Shown here: piece after piece, positions 26,948-36,469 of the stretch | Numbering within the stretch: the stretch's first letter is position 1 | Layout: each line of letters opens with the position of its first letter | NCBI RefSeq assembly: GCF_036625195.1 | Contig: NZ_JAZKUG010000001.1 | Coordinates: 4,898,001 to 4,962,000, forward strand | Length of the DNA: 64,000 nucleotides | Direction: 5' to 3' | DNA from: Accumulibacter sp. | GTDB taxonomy: Bacteria > Pseudomonadota > Gammaproteobacteria > Burkholderiales > Rhodocyclaceae | Made by a program: the position numbers and the translations under genes | Notes under the pieces: generated by a model | The model's input: only the letters and a program-made list of their open reading frames with translations | What the model was told of the DNA's origin: nothing | The model's database searches: none

Positions 26948-27904
26948 ATGAACCGGAGTCGCCTACACGCTCTCGTCGCTTGCTGCCTGCTTGCCGGCGC
27001 CCAGACGCCGATCGCCGCGCCGTCAGTGTCCGGCTCGGGCGCCGACGCCGTCGTCGCCGGCGTCCTCATGCCGGCCTGGCTCGAGCGTCAGGGCTCGCGG
27101 CAGGAGCTGACGGCGGGTATCGCGCTGCAGAACCGGGACCGGCTGCTCACCGGCACCAATGCGCGCGTCGAGGTCCGCCTGCGCGACGGCAGCGTGCTGC
27201 GCCTGGCCGGTGACACGCACTGCGAACTGAATGCGCTCGGCGTACGCGAGCCGGAGGTATTCACCGCCGCGATCGACGTGCCGCAGGGCGCCGTACGCTT
27301 CACCACCGGCCATCTGGCGCGCAGCCTGCGGCAACGGGCGGTGAATCTGCGCATCGGCGCGCTCACGGCCAGCGTCCGTGGCACCGACCTCTGGGGCACG
27401 GCCGACGGCGCCGGCGATCGCATCTGCCTGCTCGAGGGCCACATCACGCTGCTCCAGCCGGATCGCGAGGCGCGACAGGTCAGCGAAGAAGGCAGTTGCT
27501 ATCTGGCGGCAAAGGATGGCAGCCCGGCCGTTCTGCAGACGGTCACCGCGGCGCAGCTGGCGTGGTCGGCGGCACAGACGGCAATGCCGCCCGCGGCAGC
27601 GGCTGCCAGCCCGGCAGAGACGGCGAAAATGTCGAGGCCCGGGCGCACGACGCGCACCGCACGTCCCGGTAGCTGGTCGGTCGAAGTGGCTGCCGTCGAT
27701 GGCGAAGCCGACGCGCTCTCGATCCACGACCGCGCGCGCGCTGCCGGCTACGGCGTCCGCATCAAGCCCCTGCCCGCAGCCGGTAGTGGCTACCGCTACG
27801 CGCTGCGCCTCGGACCGTTGTCCTCCGAAGCCGAGGCAGCGGCCCTCGCCGCGGAAATCGGCAACGCACTGCCGGCTGCGCCGCTGAGCCTCGTTCGCAA
27901 CTGA
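26948..27904 (+). CDS. FecR-domain protein with C-terminal SPOR domain
   Basis: 318 residues with a signal peptide (LVACCLLAGAQTPIAA). The FecR fold runs from about residue 45 to 190 (RQELTAGIALQNRDRLLTG, VEVRLRDGSVLRLAG, LTASVRGTDLWG). After an Ala-rich linker the last 75 residues (SWSVEVAAVDGEADALSIHD, YRYALRLGPLSSEAEAAALA) match a SPOR domain, which binds denuded peptidoglycan. GAGGAG precedes the ATG. It is divergent from the ECF sigma gene, so it may be a target or an envelope sensor for that system; this is inference. Confidence 0.82.
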   Translation: MNRSRLHALVACCLLAGAQTPIAAPSVSGSGADAVVAGVLMPAWLERQGSRQELTAGIALQNRDRLLTGTNARVEVRLRDGSVLRLAGDTHCELNALGVREPEVFTAAIDVPQGAVRFTTGHLARSLRQRAVNLRIGALTASVRGTDLWGTADGAGDRICLLEGHITLLQPDREARQVSEEGSCYLAAKDGSPAVLQTVTAAQLAWSAAQTAMPPAAAAASPAETAKMSRPGRTTRTARPGSWSVEVAAVDGEADALSIHDRARAAGYGVRIKPLPAAGSGYRYALRLGPLSSEAEAAALAAEIGNALPAAPLSLVRN

Positions 27905-28030
27905 GTCCCGCTCGCAACTGCCGACCGGTGCAGCAGCGACGGCCCCTGCGGATCGAGACCGGAAGAATGGAGCCGCTACGCTCGCGCCTTGCCGGACAGG
28001 CAGGGCGCGACGCCTGCTCGGGGACTGCGG

Positions 28031-28378
28031 CTAGAAAGCGTGCCGCTGCGGGCCGAAGAACTCCACCCACTGCGACTGCCACAGGCGAACGAGGCTGTGC
28101 GCCGTGATCAGGTTGAGTTTCGAGATGCGGTTCTGGTGGCGCAGCAGCCAGGAGACGCAGGTTCGCGAAGCGAGCGCGTCACGGGCCACGGAACGGTCGC
28201 CCTCGGCCTCCGCATAGTCGATGAAACGCTCTACCGCCAGGCGATGATATTCGGAACCCGTGCAGCAACCGGCGATCACTTCGGCCTCGCCGGCAGCCCG
28301 GCGCCACAGCTTGAGCGCCAGCTCTTCGCTGATACGGGTGCGGTGCGCGATCCACGGCAGGATTTTCGGTGCTTTCAT
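28031..28378 (-). CDS. Conserved hypothetical protein
   Basis: 115 residues from the ATG at 28378 (MKAPKILPWIAHRTRISEEL), with AGGAG upstream. The sequence is alpha-helical and soluble and includes LALKLWRRAAGEAEVIAG and a C-terminal SQWVEFFGPQ. No domain is recognised. A TATAAT on the minus strand at 28469-28464 lies 86 bp upstream. Its own promoter-like box and ribosome site support a real gene. Confidence 0.7.
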   Translation of the reverse strand: MKAPKILPWIAHRTRISEELALKLWRRAAGEAEVIAGCCTGSEYHRLAVERFIDYAEAEGDRSVARDALASRTCVSWLLRHQNRISKLNLITAHSLVRLWQSQWVEFFGPQRHAF

Positions 28379-28783
28379 CAAGGTACTCCTGAAGTTCGGG
28401 TACTGCTCGACCGCGGGGGCGGATCGTCCGCCCCGCCGCGGAGCTCTGTTGCAGTGCAGCATGATTATAGCGAATGTCCGCGGGAAAAGTGAGTAATTTC
28501 CTCTAGACTGCTGGTCACGCGACCGGCTTCAAGCCATTGGCGGGATCTCCTCGCAAGTGCCGGACTGAACGTGCCCGACAGGGCCCCTGAACCATTCTCC
28601 AGCCGGCCGATCCGGGAGGCTGCGCTGTCATTTTCCTGACACCATGACCTCCCGATCTGCCTGCAGCATAGCCCGTGAGAACCACGCCAGCCGTGAAGCA
28701 TTCCACCTTTCGAGCGAGGTTTCCGCCCCGCTCGCCTGCTCGCTGCAGCCGATCGGTGGCGGCCGTGCGGGCGCGCTGCCGCC
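28379..28783. other. Intergenic, about 400 bp
   Basis: Holds the minus-strand TATAAT box at 28464-28469 likely serving the small gene to its left. No supported gene. Confidence 0.4.
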
Positions 28784-29431
28784 TCAGCCGGCGACGAACG
28801 CCGAATACGCCTGATAGGCGGCGAATACCGCCAGGGCGACGAAAAAGGCGCCGCTGATGCGGTGCAGCAACTGCAGCGGAATCTTCTGCAGGATCGTCCT
28901 GCCAGCAAGAATGCCGAGCGCCGAGGTCGTCGCCAGCGCGAGCGTCGCCCCAAGCCAGACGCCGGCCGGGACGTGCGTGCTGCTCATGGCGACGACGGCG
29001 AGCTGTGTCTTGTCGCCGAACTCCGCCACCGTCAGCAGCAGGAAGGTGGTGAAGAAGATGCCGTGCCCGCTTTTTTCCTCGACCTCGTCGTCGTCGTCCT
29101 CGGCTGTCGCGCGCAGGGCGTGCAAGCCGAAGGCGAAGAACAGCAGGGCGACGACGGCGCTGACCACCCATTCCGGCAACCAGCTGGCGATGGCGACGCC
29201 GAAGACGACGGCCAGGGTGTTGAGCAGCGCGAAGGCCGCCAGGGCACCGAGCATCACCGGCAGTGGCCGATGCCGCGAGGCCAGGGTCATGCAGACCAGC
29301 TGGCTCTTGTCACCGATCTCGGCGGCAGCGATGAGCGCGAAACTGGTTGCCGCGGCAGCCGAAATCTCGATGACACTGCCGGCACCAAAGAGTGAGGAGA
29401 GGTGGGGCAGCAGGCCTGTCGCGTCTTCCAA
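28784..29431 (-). CDS. TMEM165/GDT1 (UPF0016) family cation transporter
   Basis: 215 residues with six or seven membrane helices. Both family motifs are present: AAEIGDKSQLVC near residue 36 and VAEFGDKTQLAVV in the second half, separated by an acidic loop (EDDDDEVEEKSGHG). Characterised members move manganese or calcium out of the cytoplasm. The start is a TTG at 29431 with GGGAG in front; no ATG fits. No manganese riboswitch is recognisable upstream. Confidence 0.88.
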   Translation of the reverse strand: MEDATGLLPHLSSLFGAGSVIEISAAAATSFALIAAAEIGDKSQLVCMTLASRHRPLPVMLGALAAFALLNTLAVVFGVAIASWLPEWVVSAVVALLFFAFGLHALRATAEDDDDEVEEKSGHGIFFTTFLLLTVAEFGDKTQLAVVAMSSTHVPAGVWLGATLALATTSALGILAGRTILQKIPLQLLHRISGAFFVALAVFAAYQAYSAFVAG

Positions 29432-29669
29432 ACGGGTCTCCCGGCGAAGGATCAGAGAAAGTGGAGTGTCCGCTGCCGCTCAGCGATCCGGCAGCGAAAC
29501 CGGGCGATCATAGCGCGCGCGCCGTTGCCCGCTCAAGTCCATCGCCAGCCGCGTGATGCTTTCGCGGCAGTTCCGTCTGATTGCCACCACAAGGCTCGGT
29601 TGCTGCGCCGCAGCAGATTCGACCGCATGGGACGGGAACGCCTGGCGACACCTGCGCTGGCACCAGACG

Positions 29670-29695
29670 AAAAAGCCGCGCTCGCGGCGCGGCTT
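29670..29695 (-). terminator. Intrinsic terminator downstream of aceA
   Basis: On the minus strand AAGCCGCGC, loop CGCGA, GCGCGGCTT, then TTTT. It lies about 65 bp after the aceA stop. A second hairpin (GCCTGCAGCGA pairing with TCGCTGCAGGC, about 29709-29750) lies between it and aceA. Confidence 0.75.
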
Positions 29696-29760
29696 CGGCC
29701 ATCGCAAGGCCTGCAGCGATCGGGTACGGACACCCGGTCGCTGCAGGCCGCGCCAGCGAC

Positions 29761-31059
29761 CTAGTGGAACTGTTCTTCCTCGGTCGATCCGGTCAACGCG
29801 GTGACCGATGAGGTGCCGCCCTGGATGACCGTCGTCACCTCGTCGAAGTAACCGGTACCCACCTCCTGCTGGTGCGAGACGAAGGTGTAGCCACGATCAC
29901 GGGCAGCGAACTCGGGTTCCTGCACCTTCTCGACGTAGGCCGTCATGCCGCGCACGACATAGTCCTGCGCCAGGTCGAACATGTGGTACCACATGTTGTG
30001 GATGCCGGCGAGGGTGATGAACTGATACTTGTAGCCCATGGCGCCGAGTTCCCGCTGGAACTTGGCGATCGTCGCGTCGTCGAGGTTCTTCTTCCAGTTG
30101 AAAGACGGCGAGCAGTTGTAGGCCAGCAGCTTGCCCGGGTGCTTGCCGCGCACCGCCTCGGCGAACTGGCGGGCAAACTCGAGATCCGGCGTACCGGTCT
30201 CGCACCACACGAGGTCAGCATACTCGGCATAGGCAACCGCACGCGAGATCGCCTGCTGCAGACCCTTGCGGGTCTTGTAGAAGCCTTCCGAGGTCCGCTC
30301 GCCGGTGACGAAGGGCTTGTCGTTGTCGTCACAGTCGGAAGTCAGCAGGTCGGCCGCCTCGGCGTCGGTACGCGCGATCACCAGCGTCGGCACACCGCAG
30401 ACGTCGGCAGCGAAACGGGCGGCGATCAGCTTCTGCACCGCTTCCTGCGTCGGCACCAGGACCTTGCCGCCCATGTGGCCGCATTTCTTGACGGACGCCA
30501 GCTGGTCTTCCCAGTGTACGCCGCCCGCCCCGGCCCGGATCATCGCCTTCATCAGTTCAAACGCGTTCAACACGCCGCCGAAGCCAGCCTCGGCGTCCGC
30601 CACGATCGGTGCGAAGTAATCGATGTAGCCCTTGTCGCCCGGGTTCACGTTCTTCGAGAACTGGATTTCATCGGCGCGGCGGAAGGAGTTGTTGATGCGC
30701 TCGACGACCTTCGGTACCGAGTCGACCGGGTACAGCGACTGGTCGGGGTACATCGCGGCGTAGGAATTGTTGTCGGCGGCAACCTGCCAGCCCGACAGGT
30801 AGATCGCCTTGACGCCGGCCTTGACCTGTTGCATCGCCTGACCGCCGGTCAGCGCGCCGAGGCAGTTGACATAGGGTTCGCTATTCACCAGCTTCCAGAG
30901 CTTCTCCGCGCCGCGCCGGGCGACCGTGTACTCGATCGGGAACGAGCCGCGCAGGCGGACGACATCGGCCGCCGAATAGCCGCGCTTGATTCCCTTCCAG
31001 CGGGGGTTCTCGGCCCAGTCCTTCTCAAGTTCAGCGATCTGTTGCTCTCTAGTGCTCAT
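29761..31059 (-). CDS. aceA: Isocitrate lyase
   Basis: Splits isocitrate to glyoxylate and succinate in the glyoxylate bypass, allowing growth on acetate or fatty acids. 432 residues from the ATG at 31059 (MSTREQQIAELEKDW), the E. coli-type length, with GAGGA upstream. The catalytic KKCGHMGGK lies near residue 192, with VHWEDQLASV, VIARTDAEAA and NCSPSFNWKK around it. The frame upstream of 31059 belongs to no protein. A promoter and a palindrome are visible upstream. Confidence 0.98.
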   Translation of the reverse strand: MSTREQQIAELEKDWAENPRWKGIKRGYSAADVVRLRGSFPIEYTVARRGAEKLWKLVNSEPYVNCLGALTGGQAMQQVKAGVKAIYLSGWQVAADNNSYAAMYPDQSLYPVDSVPKVVERINNSFRRADEIQFSKNVNPGDKGYIDYFAPIVADAEAGFGGVLNAFELMKAMIRAGAGGVHWEDQLASVKKCGHMGGKVLVPTQEAVQKLIAARFAADVCGVPTLVIARTDAEAADLLTSDCDDNDKPFVTGERTSEGFYKTRKGLQQAISRAVAYAEYADLVWCETGTPDLEFARQFAEAVRGKHPGKLLAYNCSPSFNWKKNLDDATIAKFQRELGAMGYKYQFITLAGIHNMWYHMFDLAQDYVVRGMTAYVEKVQEPEFAARDRGYTFVSHQQEVGTGYFDEVTTVIQGGTSSVTALTGSTEEEQFH

Positions 31060-31164
31060 GATTGTCCTCACGAAAAATTGGCAAGTGCAGAGGGGGCTAT
31101 GGCGACGCCCGCGGCTTGGCTGGGGAACCGTTGAATGGCAAACCCGGGGCGGCCAATGGGGAGA

Positions 31165-31193
31165 AGTATAGAGATCTTTTGCCACGCCGGCAA
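31165..31193 (-). promoter_or_regulatory. Sigma-70-type promoter of aceA
   Basis: Minus strand: TTGCCG (31193-31188), 17-bp spacer, TATACT (31170-31165). This predicts a start near 31158 and a 5' leader of about 100 nt. Best-formed promoter in the window. Confidence 0.65.
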
Positions 31194-31195
31194 CA

Positions 31196-31209
31196 GTCTT
31201 ATATAAGAC
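31196..31209. promoter_or_regulatory. Perfect palindrome abutting the aceA promoter
   Basis: GTCTTATATAAGAC is a perfect 14-bp palindrome directly upstream of the -35 box, flanked by A+T-rich sequence. The position suits a dimeric regulator, for example a GntR-type one; the regulator is not identified. Confidence 0.55.
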
Positions 31210-31300
31210 ATAAGATATATTTTTTTGCGAACCGAAACAGCCGCTTGGGCGGCGCCTTCCGCAATGCGAAAGGCGATTCTCGTCGGCGAAATGGACCAGC

Positions 31301-34300
31301 CTATGCCCGGTGGTGCGCCGGGGCGAACACCAGCTCCGGCAGGACGACCTCCCAGCGTTCGCAGCGGATTCGGTGCGCGTGTTCGGTCGATCGGTCATCG
31401 CTGCGCCAGCGAACCACGATCGCTGCAACGCGCGCGGCGACGCAGTCCATCCCGGCCGGCGGCGCGTAGCTGGCGGCGAGACGGCCGACCAGCCGGTCCT
31501 TCCCGTCCAGCAGCAGCCAGCGCCGGCCCTCATGGCGCAAGTGCAGCGGGTCTCCGGGTTGCAGCGCGGCAATCGCTCGCTGCACCGGATGGCCCGCTGC
31601 CTGGCGCCCGGCGAAACCGATGTCCACCTCGCCCGGGTGGAGCTGCCGGTACTGCCAGGACAGCTCGGGCGGCCGCGCCGGCAGCGCCACCGGCGGTCGG
31701 CGCAGCAGGGCGGCAGACGCGGGCAGTGCGTCGAGCAGTGGCGCACGCCGGGCGAACTGCGCCAGCAGCAGTGTCAGCCGGGCGCGGGTCATCGCCACGT
31801 AGTACAGGCGCCGTTCGGCGTCGGCCTCCGCCTGAGTCTCGTGCCGGCTGCCCGGTCCCCAGCCGCCATCGAGGACCGCGACATGATCGAACTCGAGCCC
31901 CTTCGCCCGGTGCGCCGTGAGCAACAACAACCCGCTCTGCCGACGCCGGGCTTCACGGCCCCAGTCGACCAGCCATTCGATGAAATGCTGCCGCGGCAGC
32001 TCGGCATCACCGGTTTCATCGCGGTATTCGGCAACCGCTTCCGCAAGCATCGCCCAAACCGATGTCGACGCCTGCCCGGCAACCCACTCGGCGACCGTTC
32101 GCCCGGTGACCAGGGAACCAGTGTCGTGCAGCCAATCGAGCAATTGCTGCGTTTCCCGTAGCCGCCAGAAGCGCAGGCCCTCCTCACGCGCGACCTGGAC
32201 AGGCAGTCCCTGCTGCTCGCAGTGGCTGCGCACCGGCTCCAGCCATTGCCACTCGCGCGCGATCACGGCGCAGCGTGCCCAGTCCCATGCCGCCGTCAGG
32301 CCGGCCAGGCGCTGCAGTTCGCCGATCACCGCCAGCGCCTGCGTTCGCGCGTCCTCTCCCGCCGGCAGGATCTGCACGCGACCCTGCGCCACAGAGTCGA
32401 TGCGCGCCCACTCGCCGCCCGCCGGCTGCTGCCGGCGCGCACGGTCGATGCGGATCGGCTGGGCGGCCTTCATGCGCTGCGCTGCTGGCGCGATCACGTG
32501 GTTGGCGATCTCGATCAGGTGTGCCGTCGAGCGGTAGTTGTCCACCAGATGCAGCGTCCGGGCGCCGTAGTCGGCCGCGAAGCGGCGGATGAACTCGACC
32601 GATGCACCACTGAAGGCGTAGATGTTCTGATCGTCGTCGCCGACGGCAAAAAGGTTCAGCCGTGCATCCCCGGCGGCCAGGTTGCGCCCGGCCAGCGCGG
32701 CGATCAACTCATACTGCCGGGGACCGATGTCCTGGTACTCGTCCGCCAGGATCCAGCGCAGACCGCACAGCAGCCGCTCGCGCTGCTCGTCGGCTTCCTC
32801 GGGCGGCCCTTCGTCGCCGCGCAGCAGGGCAATGGCACGTTGCCGGATGGTCTGCAACGCGGCCTCCAGACCGCCGTCGGCAAGCTCCCGTTCGCGCCCG
32901 GCGAAACTGGCGCCCACCAGCCGCATCGCCAGGGCGTCACAGGTCAGGACGCTGACCGCCCGCCCGTCGTCACCGACCAGCGCCGCCAGCCGCTGACGAA
33001 TCTGCGCCGCGGCGTGGCGATTGTAGGCCAGCGCCAGAATGCCGCGCGGATTCTCGCGCCGCACCCGCAGCAGATAGGCGATGCGATGGACGAGGACGCG
33101 CGTCTTGCCCGAACCGGGACCGGCGAGAACGAGTACATTGCCGCTCTCGCGCTCGTCGGCGACGATCGCCTGCTGCTCCGGACTCGCCAGGACCTCGACG
33201 ATCTGGCGCCACGACTGCGCCGTCGTCTGCCGCGCCACCTCGTGCTGCCGCGCCGGCAGCCAGCGCTGCATGAACTCAGTCCGTGACAGCCGGAAGTAGT
33301 CCAGCGCCAGTTGCAGGGCATCCGCCATCGCCTGCAGTCCGCGCTGCACGTACTCGGCCATGACGTGAATCTGCAGCACCTGCTCCTCGTAGTGCAGCTG
33401 CAGCGGCGCGAAGTCCGGTTGCCGGAACTGGCGCTTCCAGTCCGCATCGAGGCGGATGGTCATCGCCGGCCGAAAGACCGCGAGCCCCTTGTTGAGACGG
33501 ATCACCTCCTGCTCGTGCAGCCAGAGCAGCGCCCGGTCGAGCAGACGGGTGCACTCCCGGACCTCCGACCGCAGCAGCAGGTCGCCCTCGATCGCCGCAA
33601 GCAGCCGGCCGAGCGTCGTCTCGGCCAGCAGGTCGGCGCCGCGGGCACCTGGCGGCAGGCAGGCCAGCAGATGGTCGAGCAGCTGCGTCGCAGCCGCCCG
33701 GCGCAGTTCGGCCGTTCGCGCCAGCGTCGACCACTCGCGCTGCAGGACGATGTTCACCGTCTCGGCATCGAGTCGCCGCATCGCGAGGCTGCCGACGCCT
33801 CCCTCGTCGCCGCGACCGTCGGCGGCAAGGCTGGCCAACAGCTGCCGCAGCCTCGCCGGCAGCGCCTGCCGGTGGCCATCGTCCTGCAGGCGCTGGCTGA
33901 GTCGTCGCAGGTGGAGCAGCGACGACTCGCCGCGGGCGAGATCGGGTGCCTGCTCGCGCAACAGGTCGATCAGCGCCTGCTCGAGCTGCGCGGCGCTGGC
34001 CAGTCGCTGCGCCGACGGCTTGTCGACGCCGACCTGCAGATAGGCAGTCAGCGCCGTGTCGTTGCTCGCGATCCCCAGCCGCTCGAGATCGTACAGGGCG
34101 GCCCGCAGCCGTTCCGGGGCGAGCCCGCTGACGGCCATCAGTTCGTCGGTCGACAACCCCTCGTCCGGCGACGCGCCGATCAGCGCTTCGACCAGCGCCA
34201 GCAACTGCCGTTGATATTCGGCTTGCAGTCTGGCGCGCGCCAGCCGCTGTCGCGCCTGGTCGAGCGAGGCAACGCGCAGCGACGACGGGAAGACCTGCAC

Positions 34301-36469
34301 CCGGTTCTCCTCGCGCGTCAGCAGCTGCGCTTCCTCGAGCCAGCAGACCGCGGTGCGGACACGTGTGTCATCGGTCGTGGCGTCACGCTCGAACTCGCCC
34401 TCGTCTTCCTCGGCCAGGATCTCGCCGGCGGTGGCAATGACTTCGCCACCCCGGCGCTGGCGACGATCGAGCTGCCGCAGGGCGCGCAGGATCGCCTGGA
34501 TTTCCCGGCGGCTCAGTCGCGAGCGCGCCGACATGCCGAACTGCCGCTCGACGTCATCGGTCGTGTACAGGAGGACGCAGCGTGCCGCCCGTTGATCGCG
34601 GCCGGCACGGCCCGCCTCCTGCAGGTAGTTCTCGAGCGATCCCGGAATGTCGGCGTGCACCACCAGACGCACGTCCGGCTTGTCGATGCCCATGCCGAAG
34701 GCGTTGGTCGCAGCGATTACCGGCAGATCGCCGCGAATGAACGCCTCCTGGACGTTCTTCCTGCTTTCGGGCGGCAGCCTGGCATGGAAATGGGCCGCCG
34801 CCATCCCTTTCTGGCGCAGGAAGGCAGCCACCTCCTCGCTGTTGCCACGCGTCGCGCAATAGACGATGGCGCCGCCACCCGATCCGTCGCGCGGCAACTC
34901 GGCGGCCAGCAACTCATGGATGTGCGCCAGCTTCTCGGCCGGCGTCGTCGGCAGCACCGCGAAGTCGAGGTTGTGCCGACTCGCGCCGCCGTCGAACAGG
35001 CGCAGCTCGATGCCGACCCTGTCAGCGAAGTGGGCAACGATGTCGGCGACGACGTCGGGCTTGGCGGTTGCCGTCAGGCACATCACCGGCGGCAGCGGAG
35101 CATCGCCGGCGTGCTCGCGGATGAAGCGCGCGACGTAGCGGTAGTCGGGCCGGAAGTCGTGACCCCATTTCGACAGGCAGTGCGCCTCGTCGAGAATCCA
35201 GGCGCCGATCTCCCGTTGCGCCAGCACCTTGCGCAGCATCGGGCTGCGCAGCTGTTCCGGCGAAACGATGACGATGCCGACATCGCCGAGGCGCACACGG
35301 TCGAGCGCGTCGGCCCGTTCGGGCATCGACAGCAGGCCGTTGATGGCGACGCAGGCATCGATGCCGCGACTGCGCAAGCCGGCCACCTGATCGGCCATCA
35401 GCGCCACCAGCGGCGAGATCACGACGCTCAGTGCCCCGATCCGGGTGAAGCGCGACAGCGCCGGAATCTGGTAACACAGCGACTTGCCCGTGCCGGTCGG
35501 CAGGATCGCCAGCAGGTGCTCGCCACGCAGCGCCGCCTCGACGATGCTCTGCTGCAACGAACTCCCGTCGGCCGCAGCCGGTTCTGCCCGGAAGTCGGAA
35601 AAGCCGAACCAGCGCCGCAGTTCCCGGCGTGCGTCGTGGTGTTCGCGGCACCAGCAGCAGTCGGCCCGGGCACAGGCCGCGTCGCGCAGATGGCGGATGA
35701 GCTTGCCGGCAGCGGGAAACTGGTGGCGCACCCACGGCGGCAGCACCGAGTTGCCGCCGGCAACCGACAGCCAGGCGAGCGCGTAGGCCAGCGACCAGCC
35801 GCTCGCCGCAGCCTCGTCCACGACCGCCAGGGCATGCTGCGCACAGCCCCGGCCGGCGAGCAGGCGGGCGATCGCCTGTCGCGCCGCGGCGTCGTCCGGG
35901 CGCGGTCGCCGGCGCAGCGTCGCGAACAGGCTGTGCACCGCGTCCGACGGCTGCTCCGACGTCGTCAGCCAGTGCCAGGCGAGCATCAGGTCGGGTTCCT
36001 CGCGCTGCCGTTGCTGCAGCGCGAGCATCTGATCGTGGAACAGGTCGAGGGTCAGCTGCGCATCGAGCAGCGGGTCGTTCACTTGCGCACGCCTGAGCCC
36101 GCCGTCCTGGTAGTGCTTGACGAGGTGGTGATAGGGGTGGCGCGGAAAGGCCAGCGGATTCAGCCACAGCGTATCGACGACCGGCAGTTCGAGGAGTCGC
36201 AGGCGCGGCGCGACCGCGGCGAGATGCGGGCGGTCGAAGGCGAGCAGATTGTGCCCGAGGACGAAGCTGCAACCCTCGGCCAGCGCATCGAGACGGGCAA
36301 GCGCCACTGCCAGATCGCCGATGCGGCAGTGCAAGCGCTCGCCGCTGTCGCCGCGCACCGCAGCCAGTTGCCGGATGCGTCCACTGCGCAGCCCGACCTC
36401 CAGATCGATCGACAGGCAGCGCGGCCTGAACGGCCGTTCGCCGCTGCCCCGTGGAGAAGTATCGCTCAT
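31301..36469 (-). CDS. Fusion of exonuclease-like domain, RecQ helicase and UvrD/Rep helicase
   Basis: 1722 residues from the ATG at 36469; the frame runs to 36685 without further homology. Residues 1-180 look like a DnaQ-type 3'-5' exonuclease (SIDLEVG, GHNLLAFDRPHL, NDPLLDAQLTLDLF). A Cys cluster follows (ACARADCCWC). Residues 310-660 are a RecQ-type SF2 helicase: LPTGTGKS near 326, LDEAHCLSKWGHDFRPDYR near 426, NAFGMGIDKPDVR and QEAGRAGRD. From residue 1100 comes an SF1 UvrD-like helicase: GPGSGKTR near 1117, LADEYQDIGPRQYELI, GDDDQNIYAFSGA, LTAHRAKGLEFDHV and VAMTRARL. So one chain carries a nuclease-like domain and two helicase motors of different superfamilies. Role probably DNA repair or defence; not established here. 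Confidence 0.92.
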   Translation of the reverse strand: MSDTSPRGSGERPFRPRCLSIDLEVGLRSGRIRQLAAVRGDSGERLHCRIGDLAVALARLDALAEGCSFVLGHNLLAFDRPHLAAVAPRLRLLELPVVDTLWLNPLAFPRHPYHHLVKHYQDGGLRRAQVNDPLLDAQLTLDLFHDQMLALQQRQREEPDLMLAWHWLTTSEQPSDAVHSLFATLRRRPRPDDAAARQAIARLLAGRGCAQHALAVVDEAAASGWSLAYALAWLSVAGGNSVLPPWVRHQFPAAGKLIRHLRDAACARADCCWCREHHDARRELRRWFGFSDFRAEPAAADGSSLQQSIVEAALRGEHLLAILPTGTGKSLCYQIPALSRFTRIGALSVVISPLVALMADQVAGLRSRGIDACVAINGLLSMPERADALDRVRLGDVGIVIVSPEQLRSPMLRKVLAQREIGAWILDEAHCLSKWGHDFRPDYRYVARFIREHAGDAPLPPVMCLTATAKPDVVADIVAHFADRVGIELRLFDGGASRHNLDFAVLPTTPAEKLAHIHELLAAELPRDGSGGGAIVYCATRGNSEEVAAFLRQKGMAAAHFHARLPPESRKNVQEAFIRGDLPVIAATNAFGMGIDKPDVRLVVHADIPGSLENYLQEAGRAGRDQRAARCVLLYTTDDVERQFGMSARSRLSRREIQAILRALRQLDRRQRRGGEVIATAGEILAEEDEGEFERDATTDDTRVRTAVCWLEEAQLLTREENRVQVFPSSLRVASLDQARQRLARARLQAEYQRQLLALVEALIGASPDEGLSTDELMAVSGLAPERLRAALYDLERLGIASNDTALTAYLQVGVDKPSAQRLASAAQLEQALIDLLREQAPDLARGESSLLHLRRLSQRLQDDGHRQALPARLRQLLASLAADGRGDEGGVGSLAMRRLDAETVNIVLQREWSTLARTAELRRAAATQLLDHLLACLPPGARGADLLAETTLGRLLAAIEGDLLLRSEVRECTRLLDRALLWLHEQEVIRLNKGLAVFRPAMTIRLDADWKRQFRQPDFAPLQLHYEEQVLQIHVMAEYVQRGLQAMADALQLALDYFRLSRTEFMQRWLPARQHEVARQTTAQSWRQIVEVLASPEQQAIVADERESGNVLVLAGPGSGKTRVLVHRIAYLLRVRRENPRGILALAYNRHAAAQIRQRLAALVGDDGRAVSVLTCDALAMRLVGASFAGRERELADGGLEAALQTIRQRAIALLRGDEGPPEEADEQRERLLCGLRWILADEYQDIGPRQYELIAALAGRNLAAGDARLNLFAVGDDDQNIYAFSGASVEFIRRFAADYGARTLHLVDNYRSTAHLIEIANHVIAPAAQRMKAAQPIRIDRARRQQPAGGEWARIDSVAQGRVQILPAGEDARTQALAVIGELQRLAGLTAAWDWARCAVIAREWQWLEPVRSHCEQQGLPVQVAREEGLRFWRLRETQQLLDWLHDTGSLVTGRTVAEWVAGQASTSVWAMLAEAVAEYRDETGDAELPRQHFIEWLVDWGREARRRQSGLLLLTAHRAKGLEFDHVAVLDGGWGPGSRHETQAEADAERRLYYVAMTRARLTLLLAQFARRAPLLDALPASAALLRRPPVALPARPPELSWQYRQLHPGEVDIGFAGRQAAGHPVQRAIAALQPGDPLHLRHEGRRWLLLDGKDRLVGRLAASYAPPAGMDCVAARVAAIVVRWRSDDRSTEHAHRIRCERWEVVLPELVFAPAHHRA

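Noticed and set aside
29432..29560. Manganese riboswitch (yybP-ykoY) before the TMEM165/GDT1 gene
   Set aside because: The conserved loop sequences are not visible.
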